Below the pieces are notes generated by a model that worked only from the letters and a program-made list of their open reading frames with translations, did no database searches and was not told the DNA's origin. From an uncultured Oxalobacteraceae bacterium (GTDB taxonomy: Bacteria > Pseudomonadota > Gammaproteobacteria > Burkholderiales > Burkholderiaceae): 64,000 bases of DNA. This document shows, piece by piece, positions 16,742 to 27,100 of this stretch (positions are counted from its first letter, which is position 1; every line of letters starts with the position of its first letter). The position numbers and the translations under genes were made by a program. The stretch is taken from positions 39,877-103,876 of the forward strand of contig CAMLIL010000004.1 in NCBI GenBank assembly GCA_946480015.1. The letters run 5' to 3'.

Positions 16742-17893
16742 ATGCAATTAGCAGCACTCGTCGTCAAGGAATGGCGACACATCTGCCGGGATCGCAAAAC
16801 GCTGGCCATGGTCCTGCTGATTCCTATTCTTGAGCTTCTGCTGTTCGGTTACGCCATCGATACAAGCGTTCACCCCGTCAAACTGGCGGTCCACGATGCC
16901 GACCGGTCGCCCAGCAGCCGTGCGCTGATGGCGGCGTTCAAGGACACCGGGGCCGACATGTTCGTGGTCGACAATGCTGCCGCTGTGAAAGCGGCCATGG
17001 TCGCCGGCCGCGCGAAAGCGGGACTGAGCATTGCGGGCGGCTATGGCGCGGCATTGGGCGCAGGCAAGAACGCGGCCGCAGAGCTGTTCATCGACGGTTC
17101 CGACACGGCCGCCGCCGCGCATCTTCAGGCGCTAGCCGGCAAGCTGGCGCTAGAGTTGAGCAACCGGCATCTCAGCGCTGCCGTCGACCGCCCTGTCGGG
17201 CAGGTCAGCATTCGCGACCAGGTACTGTTCAATCCGAAACTGCGCACGGCCGACTTCATCGTGCCGGGTTTTTTGGCAATTATTCTGCAGAAGGTGACGA
17301 TCCTGCTGACCGCCTTTTCGATTGTCCGGGAACGTGAGCATCAGACAATGGATCAGCTGTTGGTATCTCCCCTCAGTTCCGTCAATCTAGTGTTTGGAAA
17401 ACTGATCCCTTATTTCTTCCTCTCGATGGGGGTAATGGTGTTGGGATCACTCGTCATGGTCGGAATCTTCGACGTCACGGTGCGCGGCAGCCTGGCGCTC
17501 CTGATGGGCGTGTGCGCTCTGTTCCTGATTGCCGCGCAGGCGCTCGGCCTGATGATATCGTCGGCAACCCGGACCCATATGCAAGCCATGCACATGGCCT
17601 ATTTCATCCTGGTGCCATCAATCCTGCTGTCAGGATTCATGTGGCCGCTCGACGCGCTGCCGTGGGCCATCCGCGCCATCGGACAGGCCGTGCCAGTCAC
17701 CTACCTCATCGACTCGGTGCGCGCCGTCGTATTGCGGGGGGCCGGCCTGGAAGACTTGTGGCACAACATGCTGATCCTTGGCGCAATGACCGTCGTGTTT
17801 GTCACGGCAAGCGTGTATCTGTTGAAAACACGCTTGCTGCACGGCCGGCCGGCTCTGCGTTCGCATGATGGGTCGGCGCCGCCATTGCAGTGA
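16742..17893 (+). CDS. ABC-2 family transporter permease
   Basis: 383 residues. It shows the YhhJ/ABC-2 layout. An N-terminal transmembrane helix (LAMVLLIPILELLLFGYAI) comes first, then a large periplasmic domain of about 150 residues. Five or more C-terminal membrane segments follow (IVPGFLAIILQKVTILLTAF, then LLSGFMWPLDALPWAI). The motif REREHQTMDQLLVSPLSS is the cytosolic coupling loop seen in this family. It pairs with the ATPase immediately upstream. Only one permease is present, so it probably acts as a homodimer. Confidence 0.85.
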   Translation: MQLAALVVKEWRHICRDRKTLAMVLLIPILELLLFGYAIDTSVHPVKLAVHDADRSPSSRALMAAFKDTGADMFVVDNAAAVKAAMVAGRAKAGLSIAGGYGAALGAGKNAAAELFIDGSDTAAAAHLQALAGKLALELSNRHLSAAVDRPVGQVSIRDQVLFNPKLRTADFIVPGFLAIILQKVTILLTAFSIVREREHQTMDQLLVSPLSSVNLVFGKLIPYFFLSMGVMVLGSLVMVGIFDVTVRGSLALLMGVCALFLIAAQALGLMISSATRTHMQAMHMAYFILVPSILLSGFMWPLDALPWAIRAIGQAVPVTYLIDSVRAVVLRGAGLEDLWHNMLILGAMTVVFVTASVYLLKTRLLHGRPALRSHDGSAPPLQ

Positions 17894-17971
17894 CGACATT
17901 GTCGTGCGAGCGGATATCATGTGCAGTTCGAACGCTAACCGCCGCATCTTGCTATTACCTGAGGAATCAAT

Positions 17972-18634
17972 TTGAAACGAATGAGCTTCACCTACATGTT
18001 GGCCGGCAGCTTGCTGCGGGCCTATTTCAGCCTATTCGGCCGGCTGGTCATCAAAGGGCGCGAGCATCTGCCATCCGAAGGTTGCGTCCTGGTCTCCAAC
18101 CATACCGGCTGGGCCGATCCCTTGTGGATCGGTTTCGCCGCCTGGCCGCGCACAATTTCTCCCATGGCCAAGCAGGAACTGTTCGACGTTCCGGTGCTCA
18201 GCAGGGTGCTGCACAACTTGGGAGCCTTTCCCGTCAAAAGAGGTGTGCCAGGTCCAAGTTCCATCAAGATCCCGGTCGACATTCTCAACGACCGCGGCAT
18301 TATTCTGATTTTTCCCGGCGGTCGGCGCGAAGCCCAGGTTTCCGGAGTAAAGCGCGGCGCCGCGACAATTGCCCAGTTGGCAGGCGTGCCGGTCGTGCCC
18401 GTGCGCTTCCTCGGCCCAGCTACGCTGAACCTGCGTCATGCGCTCTGGCGTCGGCCCGAGGTGCTGGTGGAATTCGCTGCGCCAATTCCTCAACCGCAGG
18501 GCGGGGTGCTTACGTCATCCGAGCGCAAGGAACAGATCGCGCGCATGGTGGACGAGATCGAACGCCGCCTTCTCGCGCTGACGCAAACCGACGGGCGGAA
18601 TCACCAGGCAACGGACTCGCAATGGCGGGCCTAG
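17972..18634 (+). CDS. 1-acyl-glycerol-3-phosphate acyltransferase (PlsC)-like acyltransferase
   Basis: About 220 residues. The start is TTG 17972 behind GAGGAAT; ATG 17981 is also possible. The acyltransferase motif NHTGWADP (His44, Asp49) corresponds to NHxxxxD, and IFPGGRREA replaces the common FPEGTR. The N-terminus is a single hydrophobic anchor. The family O-acylates glycerolipids. In this cluster it may acylate a hydroxyl of the sphingoid product instead of glycerol phosphate; that is inferred from context. It overlaps the next gene by 13 bases. Confidence 0.75.
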   Translation: MKRMSFTYMLAGSLLRAYFSLFGRLVIKGREHLPSEGCVLVSNHTGWADPLWIGFAAWPRTISPMAKQELFDVPVLSRVLHNLGAFPVKRGVPGPSSIKIPVDILNDRGIILIFPGGRREAQVSGVKRGAATIAQLAGVPVVPVRFLGPATLNLRHALWRRPEVLVEFAAPIPQPQGGVLTSSERKEQIARMVDEIERRLLALTQTDGRNHQATDSQWRA

Positions 18635-19692
18635 CCGCTCCCACCGCGCGGCACTCGGCGTACGCGCTGACGCGCTTCGGCAGCCCAGCCACGGCATTCG
18701 CGCGCATCGAGCAGGACCCGGCTCTTCTTCAGGAGGGGGAGATCCGCATCGAAGTCGACACGTTCGGCATCAACTTCGCCGATGTCGTGATGCGCCGCGG
18801 TCTTTATCGAGGCGCACCGAAGCTACCATTCGTTCCCGGATACGAGGTGGTCGGCCGCATCATCGATCTTCGGGGCGTGCCGGATTTCCAGTGCGGCCAG
18901 CGGGTGTTGGCCTTCACCCGCTTCGGCGCGTACGCCGAGCAGGTCGTCACCGATGCGCGGCTTGCGATCGCACTCGACGATGGCGTCGACGCCGGCGTCG
19001 CCTGCGCATTGGCGACGCAGTTTTGCACGGCCTATTATTGCAGCGAAGAACTGGTTAGGCCGCATGCCGGCGACAGGGTCCTGGTGCACGCCGGCGCCGG
19101 CGGGGTTGGATCGGCCCTGGTACAGATGTTATTGCACAAGGGCTGCGACGTGTTTGCGACTGCCGGAAGCCCTGAAAAGGTCGATCTGGTCAAGCGCCTC
19201 GGGGCGCACCATGTGATCGACTACCGTCGCGAGGACTTCGAGCAGGCGGTCAGACGGATCACAGGTTCCGCGGGACTGGACGTGGTCTACGATTCGATTG
19301 GCGGGAAGGTCTTGTCGAAGAGCCGAAGGCTGCTCGGCCCCGGCGGCCGGCTTGTCATGTTCGGCGCCTCGAGCCGGACCCGCATGCGCGGTGGCCCGCT
19401 GTGGAATGCCTTGGCGACCGCAGCCTCGTTCGGCCTGCTGTCTCCCGCCCTCCTGCTGCTGCGCTCGCAGTCCATGCTCGGCGTCAACATGCTGGAACTG
19501 GCCAGCCATAAGCCCTTGCTGCTGCGACGCTGTCTGGTCGGCGTCATGGCCCTGTTCGAGAAAGGCGCGATCACTCCTCTGCCGGCGCGACGGTTTCCCG
19601 TTACGGAACTGGCGTGCGCGCACGAGTTGCTGGAGAGCCGCCTCGCGGTTGGAAAGGTCGTTGTCACTTGGCAACCGGCCGCACGCGGGTAA
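18622..19692 (+). CDS. MDR-family NAD(P)H quinone-oxidoreductase-like protein
   Basis: 356 residues from ATG 18622, overlapping the acyltransferase stop by 13 bases. The N-terminal GroES-like part has GINFADVVMRRGLYRGAPKL and PFVPGYEVVG. The nucleotide-binding part has VLVHAGAGGVGSALVQML and later VVYDSIGGKVL and GPGGRLVMFGAS. This is the zinc-free quinone oxidoreductase/VAT-1-like branch of medium-chain dehydrogenases. It could reduce an enone or enoyl bond made by the tandem ACAD upstream. A frame open upstream of this start is a shadow of the acyltransferase gene. Confidence 0.75.
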   Translation: MAGLAAPTARHSAYALTRFGSPATAFARIEQDPALLQEGEIRIEVDTFGINFADVVMRRGLYRGAPKLPFVPGYEVVGRIIDLRGVPDFQCGQRVLAFTRFGAYAEQVVTDARLAIALDDGVDAGVACALATQFCTAYYCSEELVRPHAGDRVLVHAGAGGVGSALVQMLLHKGCDVFATAGSPEKVDLVKRLGAHHVIDYRREDFEQAVRRITGSAGLDVVYDSIGGKVLSKSRRLLGPGGRLVMFGASSRTRMRGGPLWNALATAASFGLLSPALLLLRSQSMLGVNMLELASHKPLLLRRCLVGVMALFEKGAITPLPARRFPVTELACAHELLESRLAVGKVVVTWQPAARG

Positions 19693-19747
19693 AGCGCCTG
19701 ATGCCGCGCCGCACCTACTGGTGGACCCGATCCGATGAGATGCGACC

Positions 19748-22700
19748 ATGTGGCTGACCCGAGTCAGCATCGCGAATCCCGTGCTTGCCGTTATGATCAT
19801 GGCAGCTTTGCTGGTGCTCGGTACTTTGTCGTACCGGCAGCTACGCGTTGATCAATATCCGGAGCTAAACTTCCCCGTGGTGGTGGTGCAGGTGGAGTAC
19901 CCGGGTGCCGCCCCGGAAGTGGTTGAGACGCAGCTGGCGCGGCCCATCGAGACTGCGGTCAACACGATTGCCGGCATCAACAGCCTCACGTCGCGCTCCT
20001 ATGGCGGACTGGCTGTCGTCGTGATCGAATTCGACCTCAGCACAAACCCTGTCAGCGCCGAGCAAGCGGTGCAGGAAAAGGTGCAGGCACTTAGGACGTC
20101 GTTCCACGTCGATGTGCTGGCACCCCGGGTCAGCCGTTTCGATCCCAGCGATAGGCCGATGTTCGTGCTGGCGCTCGGCGCTTCGCCCGGCGCCGATCCG
20201 GCCAGCACGCGGGAACTGAACACGATTGCCGAGCAGGTGAGAAGACGGTTCGTGAACGTCGCCGGCGTCGGTGCCGTCAATGTGGTCGGTGGCGCCGAAC
20301 GCGCGGTGCAAATCGCGATCGATCCGGCAAAGATGCAGGCTCACAACGTAGGCGTCGAGGCCGTACTGCGTGCCCTGCGCGACAGTAATCAGCGCACTGC
20401 GGCCGGCCTGTTACGGTCCAGTCAGAGCGAGACGACGGTTCAGGCTCAGTCCAGCCTGGTGGACGTTGACCGGTTCGGTGAACTGCAGGTCGCCCGCCGC
20501 GGCGACCTGCCGGTGACACTGCGGCAACTGGGACGCGTTACCGACGACCAGAAGGATCAAGAAAGCGTCGCGCTGTTCCAAGGCCGCAGGGTGGTCGCGC
20601 TCGAAGTCCTGAAGGCGCAGGGCCACGATACCATCGCGGTGGCCGACGGCGCGATGCGCGTATTGGTTGAGCTAAAGGCTGAACTGCAGAAAAGGCATCC
20701 CGGTCTCGCCATCGACATCGTCAAGGACGCGGCCAGGCCGATCCGTCTGGCGCTGGCAAACGTGCGCACCACCCTCATCGAGGGCGCCGTGCTGACCGTG
20801 CTGGTGATCTGGCTGTCCCTTAACTCCTGGCGGTCGACTGTGATCACGGCACTTGCGCTGCCGGTTGCGCTGATCGGGACGTTCAGCTTCGTTTATCTGC
20901 TTGGCTGCACCATCAACATGGTAACTATGATGGCGCTGTCACTGTGTGTCGGGCTGCTGATCGACGACGCCATCGTCGTGCGCGAGAACATCGTTCGCCA
21001 CCTTGGTCATCGTACAGGCGCCGAGGCGCACCGTGTCGCGGCCATCCATGGTACGGCTGAGATTTCCTTGGCGGTGCTGGCGACAACGCTGACCATCCTG
21101 GCCGTCTTTATTCCGGTCGCCTTCATGGGGGGAATCATCGGACGCTTCTTTCATCAATTCGGCATAACCGTCAGCGCCGCGGTCCTGATCTCGATGCTGG
21201 TCGCGTTTTCGCTGGACCCGATGCTTTCGGCAAAATGGCACGGCACCCGGCATGCCGCGTCATCCAGGCACCAAACGGCCGCTCGCGGCCATCGTCTGGG
21301 GTCAATGGCCGCCGGACTGGCGAGCACCCTGACCAGCCAGTACCAGCTGGCGCTCAACTGGTCGCTATCTCATCGCATCTCCGTACTGGTGTTTGCGCTG
21401 CTGACTTTCTTGGCTGGCTTGGCAATTCCCGCATGCAATTTGATCGGAAGCGAATTTCTGCCGCAAGCCGACTTCGCCGAAACGGGTGTGGCGTTCCAGA
21501 CGGTACCGGGATCGTCGCTGGAAGCCACGGAGCTCAAGGCAGTTCAGGTCGAACGAGCGATTCGGCAATTCAAGGAGGTGCGCGCGCTCTATACAACGAT
21601 CAATACCGGCAACGCGCAAGGTAAAAACATGGGGACCGTGTTCATCAAGCTGTGTCCGCGCAGTGAACGCGATATCAGTGCGAAGGAATTCAACATTCTG
21701 TTGCGTCAGCGCTTGCGCCACCTGGCCGGGATCCGCTTGACCCATGTCGGTCCGCTCGACGGCCTCAGCAACGACAACAAACAGATTAGGATCAGCCTGC
21801 AGGGGCCGGATATTGGGCAGCTCGCATCGATAGCCGCCGAGGCCCAGCGGCGCATGGCGACAATCCCTGGTCTGGTCGACCTTGACTCGAGTCTCTCGGC
21901 ACAGGCGCCTCGGATATCGGTGGAGCTCGAGCGAACCAGTGCGTCGGACCTGGGCATCGGCGTCAGCCAGGTAGGAACGACCCTGCGCACGCTGCTCAAC
22001 GGCGAAATCGCGGCAAACTGGTGGGCGGACAATGGTGAAAGCGTCGATGTACGGGTCGGCATCGCTGCGACGGGGCACAACACGATCGACGATCTCAAGC
22101 GCATTGCATTGACTCCGGCAGGGACAAAGGCAACCGGGGCCATGGTGATGCTTGGCCAGATCGCCCAGATCAGAGATGCAGCCGGGCCAACTCAGATCAA
22201 CCGCCGCGATCTGCGGCGCGAGATCGAATTGTCCGCCAATACGGCCGGGCGCTCGACAGGCGAAGTGGCGCGCGAGGTGAAGGCAGTGCTGGACAGCCTT
22301 GAATGGCCATCCGGTTATCGCTATCAAGCGCGAGGGTCGGTCAAGAATATGAAGGAATCGTTCGAACATGCTGCAGTGGCGCTGGTTCTCGGCGTAACGT
22401 TCATCTACATGATCCTCGCCTCGCAATTTTCCAGTTTTCTCCAGCCGCTGGCCATCATGTCGGCGCTTCCGCTCACTGTCAGCGGGGCGTTTCTGGCTCT
22501 TCTGACCTTCGGCGGGACACTGAATCTTTTTTCGGTGATCGGCCTCATCATGTTGATGGGGCTGGTCACGAAGAACGCCATCTTGCTGGTTGACTTTGCC
22601 AACCGAGCCCGTGCAGCAGGGGCCGAGCGCGATGCAGCCCTGCTCGCTGCGGCGCAAACCCGTCTGCGTCCCATCCTGATGACCAGCGCCGCGACCATAT

Positions 22701-22885
22701 TCGGCATGCTGCCGCTGGCGTTCAGCCTCTCGGAGGGCGCGGAGCAGCGCGCGCCAATGGGACAGTCTGTCATTGGCGGCATGTTGACCGCAACACTGCT
22801 CACCTTGTTCGTCGTGCCGGTCGCCTATTCTTGTATTGACGATCTGCGACGGTGGACTCTGCGTAGAAATATACCCCGGCCCTAG
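19748..22885 (+). CDS. RND-family efflux transporter, inner-membrane pump 1
   Basis: 1045 residues, the usual HAE1 length. It starts MWLTRVSIANPVLAVMIM and has the two large periplasmic loops. TM4 carries the proton-relay aspartates in LCVGLLIDDAIVVRENIV. Conserved GTLNLFSVIGLIMLMGLVTK and SEGAEQRAPMGQSVIGG lie near the end. It is the first of two pump genes separated by one membrane-fusion gene. No outer-membrane channel gene is present. It is likely to export the lipid or a by-product, as part of the same transcript (55 bases after the oxidoreductase). Confidence 0.9.
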   Translation: MWLTRVSIANPVLAVMIMAALLVLGTLSYRQLRVDQYPELNFPVVVVQVEYPGAAPEVVETQLARPIETAVNTIAGINSLTSRSYGGLAVVVIEFDLSTNPVSAEQAVQEKVQALRTSFHVDVLAPRVSRFDPSDRPMFVLALGASPGADPASTRELNTIAEQVRRRFVNVAGVGAVNVVGGAERAVQIAIDPAKMQAHNVGVEAVLRALRDSNQRTAAGLLRSSQSETTVQAQSSLVDVDRFGELQVARRGDLPVTLRQLGRVTDDQKDQESVALFQGRRVVALEVLKAQGHDTIAVADGAMRVLVELKAELQKRHPGLAIDIVKDAARPIRLALANVRTTLIEGAVLTVLVIWLSLNSWRSTVITALALPVALIGTFSFVYLLGCTINMVTMMALSLCVGLLIDDAIVVRENIVRHLGHRTGAEAHRVAAIHGTAEISLAVLATTLTILAVFIPVAFMGGIIGRFFHQFGITVSAAVLISMLVAFSLDPMLSAKWHGTRHAASSRHQTAARGHRLGSMAAGLASTLTSQYQLALNWSLSHRISVLVFALLTFLAGLAIPACNLIGSEFLPQADFAETGVAFQTVPGSSLEATELKAVQVERAIRQFKEVRALYTTINTGNAQGKNMGTVFIKLCPRSERDISAKEFNILLRQRLRHLAGIRLTHVGPLDGLSNDNKQIRISLQGPDIGQLASIAAEAQRRMATIPGLVDLDSSLSAQAPRISVELERTSASDLGIGVSQVGTTLRTLLNGEIAANWWADNGESVDVRVGIAATGHNTIDDLKRIALTPAGTKATGAMVMLGQIAQIRDAAGPTQINRRDLRREIELSANTAGRSTGEVAREVKAVLDSLEWPSGYRYQARGSVKNMKESFEHAAVALVLGVTFIYMILASQFSSFLQPLAIMSALPLTVSGAFLALLTFGGTLNLFSVIGLIMLMGLVTKNAILLVDFANRARAAGAERDAALLAAAQTRLRPILMTSAATIFGMLPLAFSLSEGAEQRAPMGQSVIGGMLTATLLTLFVVPVAYSCIDDLRRWTLRRNIPRP

Positions 22886-22938
22886 TTATTCGCTGCCCTT
22901 GGCCGCCTCACGATCCTTGCTTGCCTTTCTATCCTTGT

Positions 22939-24111
22939 ATGAAACTTCGTTTTTCACAGCGTGCCTTGTTGGTCTTTGTCCTTGCTGCCAGCTTTGCCGC
23001 GGCGGTATTTGGACGTCGCGCCGGCGAACCTCCGGCGCGCGCACACCGCACATCGGCACCGATCGAGATCGAGCTACTTCCCGGCGACGTCGTCCGTGTG
23101 CAACGTCAGGACTTGACGGAAAACCTCGACTTGTCCGGCACGTTGCGAGCGACCAATCAGGCGGTAGTCAAGGCGAAAGTCGCGGGTGAGGTCCGTGCCG
23201 TGTTGGTACAGGAGGGCCAAGCGGTCACCAAGGGCCAGCTGCTGGTAGGCATCGACAACACGGACTATCTCGCTCGCGTCAAACAGGCACAAGGGGCTCT
23301 GCTGGCGGCGCGCGGCCAGCTGGACATCGCCAGGAAAGCGCAGGACATCAACCGTAACCTGCAGCTTCAAGGCTTTATTTCCCGTAATGCATCCGAGAAC
23401 GCATCGAGCCAGTACACGATTGCCAGCGCAAATCACGACTCGGCCGCCGGTGCGCTCGAACTGGCGCAAAAGGCGCTCGCCGATACGCAGATCCGCGCTC
23501 CACTGGACGGTCTCGTCAGCCGCCGCAGCGTTGAGCCAGGGGAAAAAGTCAGCGTGGACACACCTTTGCTTGCCGTGGTGGACTTGGGCCGAATGGAGCT
23601 CGAAGCATCCGTTCCAGCCAGCGATGTCAGCAAGGTCACATTCAGACAGGTCGCCGCGGTGCGCATCGAAGGCATTGCCACTCCGCTGACGGGCAGGGTT
23701 TCGCGCATCAATCCAAGTGTTGAGCCCGGTTCACGTTCGATCATCGTCCATATCACGCTGGACGGAGAAACCGCGTTATCACGCATTCTGAGGGACGGCA
23801 TGTTCGGCGTCGCCTCGTTGGCGATCGCGCAGCGTCAAGGCGTCCTGGCGGTGCCGCGCTCAGCGGTAAGGGAGGACGAAGGCGGATCCTTCGTCTACAT
23901 CGTCGAGCACGGCCGGATAGGCATTCGCAGGGTCACGCTCGGGGTCCGTGGAAACGATGACGATACCGGCCTCGTCCAGGTGGTCACCGGTACTGAGGCA
24001 GGCGCTATCGTACTACGGAGAAACCTGGGCGTCTTGCAGGACAGGGCGCCGGTTAGATTCATGGCGGAAGGCGCAGCGCGGCCGGCCAGCGCGGCCGCTT
24101 CGCGCCCGTAA
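22939..24111 (+). CDS. RND membrane-fusion (periplasmic adaptor) protein
   Basis: 390 residues from ATG 22939; a TTG at 22921 is possible. The N-terminus is a signal anchor (RALLVFVLAASFAAAVFG). The lipoyl half-motifs are AKVAGEVRAVLVQEGQAVTK and QIRAPLDGLVSRRSVEPGEK, separated by a short alpha-hairpin. A beta-barrel and membrane-proximal domain follow (VLAVPRSAVREDEGGSFVYI). It lies between the two RND pump genes and presumably serves both. It ends in an Ala/Arg-rich tail. Confidence 0.9.
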   Translation: MKLRFSQRALLVFVLAASFAAAVFGRRAGEPPARAHRTSAPIEIELLPGDVVRVQRQDLTENLDLSGTLRATNQAVVKAKVAGEVRAVLVQEGQAVTKGQLLVGIDNTDYLARVKQAQGALLAARGQLDIARKAQDINRNLQLQGFISRNASENASSQYTIASANHDSAAGALELAQKALADTQIRAPLDGLVSRRSVEPGEKVSVDTPLLAVVDLGRMELEASVPASDVSKVTFRQVAAVRIEGIATPLTGRVSRINPSVEPGSRSIIVHITLDGETALSRILRDGMFGVASLAIAQRQGVLAVPRSAVREDEGGSFVYIVEHGRIGIRRVTLGVRGNDDDTGLVQVVTGTEAGAIVLRRNLGVLQDRAPVRFMAEGAARPASAAASRP

Positions 24112-24179
24112 GCCTGCTCCGAGAAGAGGTAAGCGACAGCTGCGCTGCCGGCGCCAACGTCAATCTAAGAGGTAGTGGA

Positions 24180-27100
24180 ATGTGGCTCACCCGTATTAGC
24201 ATTAACAATCCAGTCATGACCACCATGCTGATGGCGGCGCTGATCGTGCTCGGCCTGCTTTCGCTGACACGTCTGCCGATTGATCAGTTTCCCGACATGG
24301 CCTACCCGGTGGTCGTGGTGCGGACCGACTATCCGGGGGCCTCGTCTGAAACGGTGGAGGTGGAAATCACTCGAAGGGTCGAGGAGGCGATCAACAGTGT
24401 CAGCGGTATCCGCTCGCTCAGCTCGCGCTCGGACGATGGCGTGTCGCTCGTAACGGCCGAGTTCGAGCTCACCATGGACGGCGCCCGCGCCGCGCAGGAA
24501 GTGCGAGAAAAGCTTGCCGTGCTCAGAGCGGCTTTTCGAAAGGAAATCAGGGATCCTTTGGTGACGCGGGTGGACCCTGCGGACAAGGCGGTCGTTTCAA
24601 TCGCAATCAGCAACTCGGCGGGAGCACGGGCGCGCAGTATGCGCGAACTGACTGCGATTGCCGAGCAAGCGGTCAAGACCCGCTTGGAGAACGTGCAAGG
24701 CGTCGGCGCGGTCAGTCTGGTGGGGGGAGTCAGACGCGAAATCAATATCTATGTCAAACCGGAACAGATGGAATCGCTGGGAGTTGGAATCGATCAGTTG
24801 GTCCAAGCTGTCCGTGATGAAAACCAAGAACTGCCTGCTGGAGTGCTGCGCTCATCGGCCACCGAGACGGTTGTGCAGGTATCGGGCCGGATCATTGATC
24901 CGCTGGCCTTCGGCCGTATCGTTGTCGCGCACCGGGGCGGCCAGCCGGTGGTATTGGCACAGGTGGCCGACGTGGTGGACGGTCAGCAGGAACAGCTAGC
25001 CCTGGCGCAATACAACGGCAGGCAAACGTTGGCTCTTGATGTGTTCAAGGTGCAGGGACACAATACGATCGAGGTGACCGACGGCATCCGGCGCGCGATG
25101 GCCGAGCTTGCTCCGGTATTGAATGGGCTGTACCCGGGCGTCCGGCTCGATGTCATTAGGGACGACTCGCGCCAGATCCGGCTCGCAGTCGAGAACGTGC
25201 GCAGCACCTTGATTGAAGGCATGGTACTGACAGTCCTTATCGTCTTTTTGTTCCTGGACTCGTGGCGCTCGACGGTGATAACCGCGTTGACCCTGCCGGT
25301 CGCACTGATCGGAACCCTGCTATTCATGCATCTGTTTGGCTTCACCATCAACCTCATCACGCTGATGGCGCTGTCACTGTGCGTCGGGCTGCTGATCGAC
25401 GACGCGATCATTGTCCGCGAAAATATCGTGCGCCATTCGGTAATGCTCAGAGATACAGGGCGCCAGCGGAACCGGCGCGCCTCCCTCGAAGGCACGCGCG
25501 AGATCGGTCTGGCCGTGCTCGCAACCACGCTGTCGATTGTCGCCGTGTTTCTTCCTGTTGGATATATGGGAGGCATCATCGGTCGTTTTTTTCATCAGTT
25601 CGCATTGACCGTGGCGGCTGCGTTGTGCATTTCCATGTTCGTGGCATTCACGCTCGATCCCATGCTATCGTCCGTGTGGCCCGAGCCCGAGCGCCGCGAC
25701 GGCAAAAAAATGGGATATCGCCGGGTGTTAGATGACCTCGCTGGCGCGACGGACGCCCTGGTTGCCAAGATTACCCGCTTCTACCTCGGAACGCTGAGTG
25801 TAGCGCTTCGTAACCGCGGCAAGACCATGGGGTTTGCTGCGCTGAGTGTCGTCGTCGGGTTGGCGATCCCGACCATGGGCCTAGTGGGGACCGAATTCGT
25901 TCCTGCGGGAGATTACTCCGAGACCGCCGTATCGTTTCGCACCCCGCCAGGGTCCTCCCTTGCGATGACTCAAGCCAAGCTGCGTCAGGTGGAAGCCTCG
26001 TTACGCGAACTTCCGGAAGTGCGCGACCTGTACAGTATTATCAATGATGGTGTGGGCACCGGAACTAACGAGGCAGTAATCTTTGTGCGGCTAGTTGCGC
26101 GGGCCGCTCGCGAGGACGGCGTATCGACAATTAACACTCTGGTGCGCGAGCGTATTAACGCAATTGGCGGAATTACGCTTACCCACGTGGGTACACTCGA
26201 CCGCATGGGCGGCGATAGCAAGCAGATCCGGCTTAGTTTGCAAGGCCCCGATCTGACTCAGCTCGCCCGGCTCGCAGATCGGGTACGGGCCGACATCAAA
26301 GCGATCCGTGGCGTGGTCGATATTGATTCGAGTTTAATGCCCACCACGATCGCCTTGACGATCAATCCCCGGCGCGAGGTTAGCTCGCATCTCGGTGTTG
26401 CGCCCGAAGCGATCGGCGCTGCTGTGCACGTACAGCTTACAGGTGCCAGCGCCGGTACTTGGCGCGCACCCGACAACGAAAACTATGACGTCACAGTACG
26501 GTTGCCGCCAAGTATGCGCAAACAGGCGGATGACCTCAATCGCCTGATGGTGACCAGTTCTCAAGTCAGCAACGATGGGTCGATTAAACTGATCTCACTG
26601 CGCCAAGTCGCCGACATCAAACCGGCAGCGAGCAGGAACCATATCAGTCGACGCGACATGATGCACGAGGTGGAGCTTTCTGCCAACATAACCGGTCGCG
26701 CACCTGGCGCGGTGGGTGAGGAAGTGCAACAAGTGCTCAAGCGGATGAACCTGCCGGCTGGCTACCGCTTCACATTCATTGGGACCACTAAGAACATGCA
26801 GGAGTCCGCAACTTACGCCACCTTCGCATTAGCCTTGGGAGCCCTGTTCATTTACATGATTCTTGCCTCTCAATTCCAAAGTTTCCTGCAGCCTTTGGTC
26901 ATCATGTCGTCTGTGCCGCTCACCTCGACGGGAGCCTTTGTGGCACTCTGGCTGTTTGGCTCAACGATTAATTTGTTCTCCGTGATCGGCCTTATTATGC
27001 TGATGGGATTAGTTACAAAGAACGCCATATTGCTTGTAGATTTCGCCAACCGCGCACGATGTCGCACCGTGAGCGCGGGCAACGCAATGTTGCAAGCCCT